DNA of 64,000 nt, from the NCBI GenBank assembly GCA_947488435.1, contig CANKZG010000001.1, positions 558,001-622,000 on the forward strand, written 5' to 3'. Origin of the DNA: an uncultured Flavobacteriaceae bacterium (GTDB taxonomy: Bacteria > Bacteroidota > Bacteroidia > Flavobacteriales > Flavobacteriaceae). Both the position numbers and the translations under genes were made by a program. Shown here one piece after another: positions 57,453 to 64,000 of this stretch. Positions within the stretch are counted from its first letter, which is position 1; each line of letters begins with the position of its first letter. A model generated the notes under the pieces. It was not told where the DNA came from. It searched no databases and was given only the letters and a program-made list of their open reading frames with translations.

Positions 57453-57770
57453 TCAGTTCAAAATCTTGTAATGTATTACACTCGGTCGCCTTATCGAATT
57501 TTCAACATCCCGCATTGTTCTAAATCTATGCACGTTAGTAGTTTTAAAAATACCGTTGGTTAAGGTGGTAATTTTAACGTTGATAGTTCTCCTTCTTTTA
57601 TGGTGCTTGGGTTGTATAATAGGAAAATCAAATAATTCATTATCTGATTTTTTCCCAGTTCTTCGAAATCTTCTATTCCCAACTTTTTTAAGATAAGGTC
57701 GTAAATGTTTTGCCCACTCACCACTGCGGAATTTTCCTTTATGATAAAGTTTATTTAGGTTTGCGCTCAT
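57453..57770 (-). CDS. Basic 105-residue protein of unknown function
   Basis: Strongly basic (GNRRFRRTGKK, KHHKRRR, RFRTMRD) with no signal peptide. It lies directly upstream of the immunity gene on the same strand, so it might be a toxin-domain remnant of that pair or an unrelated nucleic-acid-binding protein. Not recognised. Confidence 0.55.
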   Translation of the reverse strand: MSANLNKLYHKGKFRSGEWAKHLRPYLKKVGNRRFRRTGKKSDNELFDFPIIQPKHHKRRRTINVKITTLTNGIFKTTNVHRFRTMRDVENSIRRPSVIHYKILN

Positions 57771-57858
57771 TTTTAAACATACAATTAATAGTCTCGTAGA
57801 AGAGTATTTGTGGATTTATTGTGGCTACTTAAATATACAATATCCCTTAATAAAATGA

Positions 57859-57892
57859 AATAGCGATTCGAGTTATTACTCAAATCGCTATT
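57859..57892. repeat. 34-base hairpin, type AATAGCG (copy 2)
   Basis: Arms AATAGCGATT and AATCGCTATT (plus GAGT/ACTC further in). Same length and outer arms as 45753-45786. Lies between the serine hydrolase stop and the 105-residue gene. Confidence 0.6.
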
Positions 57893-57919
57893 AACAACAT
57901 CTATGTTATCTGCTCGTTT

Positions 57920-59629
57920 TTATTCTAACATAGCAGGAAGGATATAGTCTCTAAATACTTCCCGTGATTGATTTCCTTTTCTATTTCTATAGTTTCCAGC
58001 GGTAATTACAACTACAGATTCCAACTCTGGAACTATAAAAATAAATTGCCCTCCAGCACCTCTTGCTTCAATAGAGGCAATGGATCTTCCACCTATTACA
58101 TAAGTATCATGCCACCAGAGATAACCATATTCATTTTTGTCTTTAACATCCTGTAATCGCATATGTTTTGTAAACGACTCTTCTACCCATTTTTCTGAAA
58201 TAATTTGTTTTCCTCTCCATTGCCCTTTATTCAAATACAATTGCCCAAACTTGAGTAAATCTCTGGAAGTTAAAAGCATCCCTCCTCCAAAATATGGAGT
58301 GTTCTTTGTGTCGTCTGTTTGATTGACATAATTGGTAATCCCTAGAGGTCCAAAAAGTTTCTCATTCATATAAATCTCTAATGGCTTGTTTAAACGTTCG
58401 TTTAAACTTACACCCAGTAAAAATGGATTTGCTGACCCATAATCCGCATATGTTCCTGGCTTTTTTACCATTGGAGCCTTTAAAACCGTTTCAAGCCAGC
58501 TATCAGGATTATTCGAGTTTTGGTAGTAGTCTTCTTCCGCCAAATTGTTCACATCCAATCCAGAACTCATGGTTAGAAGGTCTTTAAGTCGTATTTCAGC
58601 TTTTAAAGAATCTTTAGTGTATTGATAGGCTTCCGGGATAAAGTTATACAACTTTTCATCAACACTCTCAATAATTTTATCATCAATGGCAATTCCTATT
58701 ATGGCTGAAGAAATACTCTTAGATGCGGATCGTAAATCATGAGGGATATTCACATTAAAACCATCAAAATACGCTTCAAACACCAATTTGTTATTCTTTG
58801 CTATGAGCACGCTATGGGTATTAACCAGCGCTTTAGCATGAACACTATCAATGAGCGTTCTCAATGCAGTCTCATCGATACCAGCATCCTTAATATTTCC
58901 TGTATCCCACCCATCATCTAATTTTTCTGGCATACTAGTATTTTGATTCCGAATTACCGGAGGAGGGGGATGTTCCCAATACTCATCTGAATAGGTTAAG
59001 GTTGTTTTTGTGATAAGCGAGTCCAGCAGGTATAATTCTAGCTCAATGGTTTCTTTTAAAATGGCTATAAAATGAAACCCGGTATTAGCATCTGTAAAAG
59101 AAAGCGTGTCATTTTTTAGGGTAAAATCCCTAGTCCAGAACCCTCTGGACCGTTGATCGCCAAGAAAGGGATACGCTTCAAGACGTTCATTGTAGTAATC
59201 AATATTTAAAAAGAATTCGTCTGATACAAGGCCGTCATCAAGCAATAGCGGATTCCAATCTCCTACAAATTTGTTTTGCGCTACCCTATTTAACGTAACA
59301 TAGTAATAAAACTTCCCTGATTTAATATACCCTTTTAATTTATCTCCCTCGTTCGCTAAATTAAAGTTGAAATTGAGCTGATTATCCATACTGAATTGAA
59401 GGTGGTTATTATCAGCTGATATAAAATTTTGAGTAATAAGCGGTTTTGCATTAGCAATACGAAATTGATATTTATTGGTTCCAAAACTTTCGAGAGTGAC
59501 TTTAAAATTAAAGCTATTCTTATCTGGTAAACTTCCTATCCAGTTTCCTAAATAATCTTGTCTTTTTTCTTGGGCACAGCTTTGCATTATTGCGCAACAG
59601 AGCACTAGCATCATTATTTTCTTGAACAT
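57920..59629 (-). CDS. Serine beta-lactamase-fold lipoprotein
   Basis: A 569-residue protein. MFKKIMMLVLCCAIMQSCAQ is a lipoprotein signal, so ATG 59629 is used. The N-terminal part is a beta-sandwich of unknown type; the C-terminal half has SxxK in SASKSISSAI, YGSANPFLLG and an ARGAGGQFIFI end typical of the beta-lactamase/esterase fold. Outer membrane or periplasmic. AraC-type gene upstream on the same strand. Confidence 0.88.
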   Translation of the reverse strand: MFKKIMMLVLCCAIMQSCAQEKRQDYLGNWIGSLPDKNSFNFKVTLESFGTNKYQFRIANAKPLITQNFISADNNHLQFSMDNQLNFNFNLANEGDKLKGYIKSGKFYYYVTLNRVAQNKFVGDWNPLLLDDGLVSDEFFLNIDYYNERLEAYPFLGDQRSRGFWTRDFTLKNDTLSFTDANTGFHFIAILKETIELELYLLDSLITKTTLTYSDEYWEHPPPPVIRNQNTSMPEKLDDGWDTGNIKDAGIDETALRTLIDSVHAKALVNTHSVLIAKNNKLVFEAYFDGFNVNIPHDLRSASKSISSAIIGIAIDDKIIESVDEKLYNFIPEAYQYTKDSLKAEIRLKDLLTMSSGLDVNNLAEEDYYQNSNNPDSWLETVLKAPMVKKPGTYADYGSANPFLLGVSLNERLNKPLEIYMNEKLFGPLGITNYVNQTDDTKNTPYFGGGMLLTSRDLLKFGQLYLNKGQWRGKQIISEKWVEESFTKHMRLQDVKDKNEYGYLWWHDTYVIGGRSIASIEARGAGGQFIFIVPELESVVVITAGNYRNRKGNQSREVFRDYILPAMLE

Positions 59630-59695
59630 AGTTGAATAGATGGTGAAGGACAAAAATACCTTATGATTTGTATCGATAATTGTACAAGATTAACA

Positions 59696-60508
59696 TCAGG
59701 AACTTTTCTTGATTATTTTGCGATAAGCATTAGGATTCATTTTAAAGTAAGCGTTAAAAACCCGATTGAAATGACTTTGATCTGAAAACCCTGCCTGATA
59801 CGCAATTTCAGTCAAAGAAATGGAGGTATCGACCAAAAGCGGAAGCACTTTTTTAAGTTTTTGTTGTCGTATGTATTCTCCAAGACTCATTGAAAGATAT
59901 TTGGGAGCGGCTCTCGATATGTGTACAGGATGAATCTCTAGTTCGTTTGATAAGTAATCGAGACTCAGACGAGCAGTATCATAATGTAATAGTTCTTTTA
60001 AACTAGCTACCCAATCTGGATTTTCCTGTGTATTAATTTCCTTTATATCACTCAGTATTTTACAGATTTGCAAAACTAAAACCTCAACTGATACTTCACT
60101 ATAATTATCAGAACGTAAAAGTTCACGATATAAGTCTGCAAAAAGAAAATGTATTTGAGGGTTTTGAATGAGTTGGCTCCCCTCTAATAAGTTTAGGGTT
60201 ATTCCATTTTTTTTGAGCCAGCTTTTCTCGAACTCTAGGTGAAATCCACCAGCATTAGTAGAATGTTTAGATCCGTAGTGCGGTTCTTGCCAATTGTTAA
60301 ACATTAAACTACCGGAAGGACACAGTGTTTTAGCTTTTTTATTGCAGTCCTTCATATTACCCTGCAAGACATACATGAAATATGGATTTTCGTGATAGTG
60401 CCAATCCGTTGTATCTCCCGAATAGCTGTATTGTGATAACAAAACTCCATTAAAAGAGCGCTCTAAGTTTTGATTTCCATAATATTCTCCTTTCGTTAAT
60501 ATTTTCAT
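59696..60508 (-). CDS. AraC-family transcriptional regulator
   Basis: A 270-residue regulator: N-terminal cupin-type sensor (DWHYHENPYFMYVLQG, SLMFNNWQEPHY) and C-terminal double HTH (SLTEIAYQAGFSDQSHFNRVFNAYFKMNPNAYRK). ATG 60508 is chosen; it follows the VOC stop by 1 base, so the genes are coupled. Confidence 0.9.
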   Translation of the reverse strand: MKILTKGEYYGNQNLERSFNGVLLSQYSYSGDTTDWHYHENPYFMYVLQGNMKDCNKKAKTLCPSGSLMFNNWQEPHYGSKHSTNAGGFHLEFEKSWLKKNGITLNLLEGSQLIQNPQIHFLFADLYRELLRSDNYSEVSVEVLVLQICKILSDIKEINTQENPDWVASLKELLHYDTARLSLDYLSNELEIHPVHISRAAPKYLSMSLGEYIRQQKLKKVLPLLVDTSISLTEIAYQAGFSDQSHFNRVFNAYFKMNPNAYRKIIKKSS

Positions 60509-60509
60509 T

Positions 60510-60905
60510 CTACAGCATTTCAACAATTTGCATGTTATTTCCACAAGTATCATTGAAAACTGCAAATTTTACAGTGCCCATTGTGGTAGGCTTTACACTA
60601 AATTCAACACCAACTGTTGTCAATCGTTCGTATTCTTCGTCCACATTATCCACATCAAATTGGGTATATGGAATTCCTGCTTCCATTAATGCATCTTGAA
60701 AAACTTTAGAAGGTTCAAAATGAAGTGGTGCCGGTTCCAGTAATATTTCTGGGCCATCCTGCGCTTCTTTAGAAACCAAGGTTATCCATCGATTACCTCC
60801 ATCCAATGGGGCATCTTTCTTAATTATGAACCCTAATTTTTCTGTATAAAATTTTAAGGCTTTTTCTTGATCTCGAACCGGAATGCTAATTAGTGTTACT
60901 CTCAT
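60510..60905 (-). CDS. VOC-family (glyoxalase-like) protein
   Basis: A 131-residue protein, two beta-alpha-beta-beta-beta modules: ISIPVRDQEKALKFYTEKLGF and CGNNMQIVEML. Metal and substrate unknown; such proteins are often dioxygenases or resistance proteins. Lies between two AraC genes. Confidence 0.88.
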   Translation of the reverse strand: MRVTLISIPVRDQEKALKFYTEKLGFIIKKDAPLDGGNRWITLVSKEAQDGPEILLEPAPLHFEPSKVFQDALMEAGIPYTQFDVDNVDEEYERLTTVGVEFSVKPTTMGTVKFAVFNDTCGNNMQIVEML

Positions 60906-60916
60906 CTTTGCTTTAT

Positions 60917-61339
60917 TTAGTCTTTTTCCAAAATTCCGTACTCTGAACTTAATTTGCTTCTCGAAAGTTGCTGTTTTTGAAATGCACTTGGGGATTTTCC
61001 CGTTTTAGTTTTAAATAAGGTACTAAACGATCCTAGACTTTCAAAACCAACAGCAAAACAGGTTTCAGTTACCGTCATCCCATTGGCTAAATTTTCTTTG
61101 GACTTTTCAATGCGTTTATCCATTAGGTATTGTCTGGGTGTTAGTCCGTAATATTTTTTGAACAAGCGCAACAGGTGATACTTAGAAACAAACTGTATAT
61201 GTGATAGCACATCTAGATTTAGATCGGTATTAAAATTATCATCTATAAAACTTCGCGTTGCAATCACAGTTGCTATCTGCATTTCATTGGAATAGCAGCT
61301 TTTTTGTATACGACTTATTTGTGTTTCGTAGAATGTCAT
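60917..61339 (-). CDS. AraC-type HTH regulator, short form
   Basis: A 140-residue protein that is nearly all HTH: NLDVLSHIQFVSKYHLLRLFKKYYGLTPRQYLMDKRIEKSK and TVTETCFAVGFESLGSFSTLFKTKTGKSPSAFQ. No sensor domain. Promoter-proximal to the VOC and AraC genes, 11 bases from the former. Confidence 0.88.
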   Translation of the reverse strand: MTFYETQISRIQKSCYSNEMQIATVIATRSFIDDNFNTDLNLDVLSHIQFVSKYHLLRLFKKYYGLTPRQYLMDKRIEKSKENLANGMTVTETCFAVGFESLGSFSTLFKTKTGKSPSAFQKQQLSRSKLSSEYGILEKD

Positions 61340-61435
61340 TTCTATTGCTTTCGCATTATGGTCAAAATTCGGCTTATGAGTTAGCTATAAAAAGTAGCAG
61401 ATTTTAATTGTTATACTCTCCTGATAGAGGAAAGA

Positions 61436-61475
61436 TAATAAAAAAGCGCAAATCAAATGATTTGCGCTTTTTTGA
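61436..61475. terminator. Bidirectional terminator between NmrA and AraC blocks
   Basis: AAAAAGCGCAAATCA (61441-61455) and TGATTTGCGCTTTTT (61458-61472): 15-bp perfect stem with T-rich arm on both strands. Confidence 0.85.
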
Positions 61476-61610
61476 TCATTCTTCCTATCGGAGAAATTTG
61501 GACTTTCTTCTTATCAAGCGTTTATTTTGTTTGCTACATCCCGTGGACGCATTACCTTTCTATGGATTTTAATATGCACCACTTAAAAGGTTTAAATAGT
61601 CATAAACATC

Positions 61611-62486
61611 TTAATTGATCCAGTTTACTGCATCAACCCATTCGTCTACGGTCTGGGGTTTTACTGATAAGAGCTCATTTGTTTTATCGAAATCTTTTTG
61701 GGTAAATTCGTTATGATTTTGCTCTACATAACGGTACAGGTTTGAAATTTCTAGCGCTGCCAATGCTCCAAATCCTGGCACCAACTGTTTTTCAAACTCA
61801 TCTGTAGGAACATTAACAAAATTGATTGTTGTATTTAGTTTTGAAGAAATCGCTTTGGCAAGCTCTTTCCCTGTAACCAAGTTTCCCCCTATTTGCAATG
61901 TTTGACCTGCTAATTCTGGATGATTGATTGCTTTAGTAACATATTTACCCAAATCGCTATGGCTTATCCAAGGCATTTTTCTATTCTCATCTATAGGATA
62001 AGGTAGTATCTTATGTTCTAGAATTACCGGAATGGACCAAGGCGCAGAAATGTTGTCTAAATACAGGTTTGGAACCAACGTGATTACATTCAATCCAGAG
62101 GCATCGAACAGCTCCTTCATTGCCAATTTCAAATCCAATGCTAAAAATCCAGTTGCTGAAGTGGGTAAATGAAAGGTCACATTCCATATAACCAACGGTA
62201 CTTTTTGTTGTTTAGCGGCTTCAATAAAGTTCGAGGTATATTTTTTTGTTTGTTCCAAATCAAAAAGGAGTGGATAGGAATATACCGCGGCTTGCACATC
62301 TCTTAGTGCTGTACTTATAGATTCTTTGTTCTCTAATCCACCTTCCAATGTTTCAACTCCCTGAGTGGGTAAGTGTCCAGCCTTAAGGTTTCTTTTAAGC
62401 GTTACCACTTGATGTTTATTTTTTATCAATTCTTGCGCGATTCCTCCACCTTGGAACCCTCCGGCTCCTAATACAAATACTTTCAT
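61611..62486 (-). CDS. NmrA-like NAD(P)-binding protein
   Basis: A 291-residue extended SDR/NmrA protein. Cofactor loop VLGAGGFQGGGIAQELIKN, then YSYPLLF and the C-terminal half with LVTGKELAKAISS. It may be a redox sensor or reductase. 41 bases downstream of the hydrolase gene in one operon. Confidence 0.85.
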   Translation of the reverse strand: MKVFVLGAGGFQGGGIAQELIKNKHQVVTLKRNLKAGHLPTQGVETLEGGLENKESISTALRDVQAAVYSYPLLFDLEQTKKYTSNFIEAAKQQKVPLVIWNVTFHLPTSATGFLALDLKLAMKELFDASGLNVITLVPNLYLDNISAPWSIPVILEHKILPYPIDENRKMPWISHSDLGKYVTKAINHPELAGQTLQIGGNLVTGKELAKAISSKLNTTINFVNVPTDEFEKQLVPGFGALAALEISNLYRYVEQNHNEFTQKDFDKTNELLSVKPQTVDEWVDAVNWIN

Positions 62487-62527
62487 GTTTTCTTTTTTAT
62501 GTTTAAAATTTATATGCTATTAATTGG

Positions 62528-63382
62528 TTATTTTCTTTTCTGAATAAAACTATGTATGAGTGTTGCTACTTCCATACTGTATTCTTCTAACATGAAATGC
62601 CCTCCGTCAAAGAAATGCATTTCGATATCTTTTAAGTCTTTTGCGTAAGCTTCACCTCCAGGTTTACTGAAAAACTTATCGTTTTCTCCCCAAACTATAA
62701 GCGTTGGAGGTTGCTTTGTTCGAAGATATTCTTGCCATTCTGGATATTTTGGAAAATTAGTTCCATAGTTATCGAATACGGTCAAAAATATTTCCTTAAC
62801 ATCTGGCCTACTTAAAAAAGCATAATCCGAAAAATATGAGGAGGGATCAATTAAAGAAATGTCTTTTGCCCCTGTAATGTATTGTTCTTTAATCCCTTCC
62901 AAAGTGATCAAGTGTTCTTTGTATTTGTTGAGTCCGTCTAGATCATTGTTCTGTATGTAGGTGCCTATTTCAACTGCCCATTCGCCAAATCCCTCATTAT
63001 ACGCATTCGCATTTTGAATAATTAGTCCTTTAACGAGTTCTGGTCTTCGTACTGCAACCCTAAATCCAATCGGTCCACCGTAATCCTGCATATATAAGTA
63101 AAATCCTCCTAGCTCTAATTCATCGATGAATTTGTCCATAACAAGGCTTATATTTTCAAAAGAATACTCAAATTCTTCAATCGATGGTCTTGAACTGAAT
63201 CCAAAACCAGGATAATCGGGAGCAATAACATGATAATTGTTTGATAGTTCTTTCATGAGATCCCTGTACATATGCGATGATGAGGGATTCCCATGTAACA
63301 GTAAAATAGTTTCCTTATGTTCTTCACCTGCTTCTCTATAAAATATAGAGAGCTCATCTACTTTAATTGACTTATTTTTCAT
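62528..63382 (-). CDS. Alpha/beta hydrolase, haloalkane dehalogenase-like
   Basis: A 284-residue protein. HGNPSSSHMYRDL is the oxyanion loop; the nucleophile elbow YMQDYGGPIGFR has Asp, which points to haloalkane dehalogenase or epoxide hydrolase chemistry. VWGENDKFF carries an acid and GGHFMLEE the catalytic His. Substrate unknown. Downstream of an Rrf2 operator. Confidence 0.88.
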   Translation of the reverse strand: MKNKSIKVDELSIFYREAGEEHKETILLLHGNPSSSHMYRDLMKELSNNYHVIAPDYPGFGFSSRPSIEEFEYSFENISLVMDKFIDELELGGFYLYMQDYGGPIGFRVAVRRPELVKGLIIQNANAYNEGFGEWAVEIGTYIQNNDLDGLNKYKEHLITLEGIKEQYITGAKDISLIDPSSYFSDYAFLSRPDVKEIFLTVFDNYGTNFPKYPEWQEYLRTKQPPTLIVWGENDKFFSKPGGEAYAKDLKDIEMHFFDGGHFMLEEYSMEVATLIHSFIQKRK

Positions 63383-63509
63383 TATTTCTCATTTTTTTGT
63401 TTTTACTTTTTTCAGGAGACCTTCGTCAAATTGGTTATGGTCCGTTCTACAACCAATAGTGCGAATACCATACTTACTTTGTTCTTTTTTGCTTTAAATG
63501 TTTTATTCT

Positions 63510-63528
63510 GTTATAATTTTTGTTACAG
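63510..63528. promoter_or_regulatory. Putative Rrf2 operator 1
   Basis: GTTATAATTTTTGTTACAG matches the site at 63965-63983 in 16 of 19 positions. Lies upstream of the hydrolase gene on its strand, so probably controls the hydrolase-NmrA operon. Confidence 0.55.
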
Positions 63529-63544
63529 TTATATTCAAAAAAAA

Positions 63545-63955
63545 CTAAAACTGATCTTTAAATGATTTCAAGGTTTGTCGATCCAACTTCTCGACAATAG
63601 AATTATCAATATCATCAAACATCGTCAGTAATTTCTCATTTATTTTTCCTCCAATTTTGCAAGTCATATCAGGAAGGTTACTCGACAATGCCAAAACATT
63701 GTCATCTCCTTTTACTGCTCTAAAAATATCTCCAAGCGTTATCTCACTAGCAGTTTTGAGCAGTCGTACACCTCCATTTTTTCCCTCTTTACTCTCTATA
63801 ATACCAAAGCTTTTAAGCGAAGAAAGTTCTTTTCTAACCAGAACAGGGTTAATATTTAGGCTTCGGGCGATTTCTATAGAAGATTGCCACCCTTCGTCAA
63901 AATACGCCAAAAGCGTTGCAATGTGCAGTGCTATTGAAAATTTACTTTTAACCAT
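63545..63955 (-). CDS. Rrf2-family transcriptional regulator
   Basis: A 136-residue winged-helix regulator: SKFSIALHIATLLAY, SSIEIARSLNINPVLVRKELSSL and GIIESKEGKNGGVRLLKTA. Only one Cys (MTCKIGG), so not an Fe-S type such as IscR. ATG 63955 is chosen (frame open to 63988). Likely represses its own gene and the neighbouring operon. Confidence 0.88.
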   Translation of the reverse strand: MVKSKFSIALHIATLLAYFDEGWQSSIEIARSLNINPVLVRKELSSLKSFGIIESKEGKNGGVRLLKTASEITLGDIFRAVKGDDNVLALSSNLPDMTCKIGGKINEKLLTMFDDIDNSIVEKLDRQTLKSFKDQF

Positions 63956-63964
63956 TATTAAACC

Positions 63965-63983
63965 GTAATAATTATTATTACAG
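63965..63983. promoter_or_regulatory. Putative Rrf2 operator 2
   Basis: GTAATAAT-T-ATTATTAC, perfect inverted repeat 63965-63981, followed by AG. Just upstream of the Rrf2 start codon, where an autoregulator would bind. Confidence 0.6.
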
Positions 63984-64000
63984 TACAAATATACTTAAAA

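Overview
The window reads as the chromosome of a low-GC Bacteroidota bacterium, most likely a marine-type member of the Flavobacteriaceae. Evidence: Bacteroidota promoters of the TTTG-N19-TAnnTTTG type in front of several genes, little sign of Shine-Dalgarno sites, an OmpA protein with thrombospondin type 3 repeats, Bacteroidota-style AddA/AddB proteins, DUF6090 and DUF6624 proteins, and an RpoD of the short 288-residue Bacteroidota form.

Layout. (1) 1-19412 is mostly housekeeping: the end of RNase H, a PfkB kinase, a long PurF-type amidotransferase, superoxide dismutase, an AddA/AddB pair separated by kbl and ompA, an SDR, an ECF sigma/63-residue protein/MscS operon, a YHS protein, NDH-2 and a cupin. 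At 3171-3998 lie four near-identical units, each a -7 promoter box, a ~70-nt conserved RNA and an intrinsic terminator: a tandem small-RNA array. (2) 19413-30110 looks like an acquired stress/cell-envelope island next to tRNA-Ala(GGC). It holds a divergent RpoD paralogue, an AraC-type regulator, tiny basic and membrane peptides, a cupin, a coupled operon DUF1611-racemase-D,D-dipeptidase, a prohibitin, a 40-residue gene with its own promoter and terminator, a desaturase and a cold-shock protein. No integrase is visible. (3) 30119-47184 holds the tRNA, a universal stress protein, a GNAT-MATE-crotonase operon, QueD, many secreted or membrane proteins of unknown role including three DUF6090 paralogues, and an amidohydrolase/SDR/tautomerase cluster with a perfect TGTGA-N6-TCACA site downstream of a Crp/Fnr gene. 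(4) 47354-54972 is the most unusual part: a DotN/IcmJ-like zinc HNH-fold protein with four C-terminal helical repeats, facing a two-gene operon of a 1469-residue STAND NTPase with ankyrin repeats and an unknown 307-residue protein, with a divergent membrane-anchored XRE regulator. This is a candidate undescribed immunity or signalling system. (5) 55154-63988 has two beta-lactamase-fold hydrolases, an orphan CDI-type immunity protein, AraC/VOC genes and an Rrf2-NmrA-hydrolase locus with two matching operators.

How the genes fit together. The region-1 operons cover DNA repair, purine and carbon metabolism and envelope upkeep. The island combines a private sigma factor with genes for peptidoglycan-derived D-amino acids, membrane fluidity and membrane scaffolding, which suggests a stress-responsive envelope module. 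The accessory half is rich in small regulator-plus-enzyme cassettes. Family names come from recognition of motifs and remembered homologues; no search was run.
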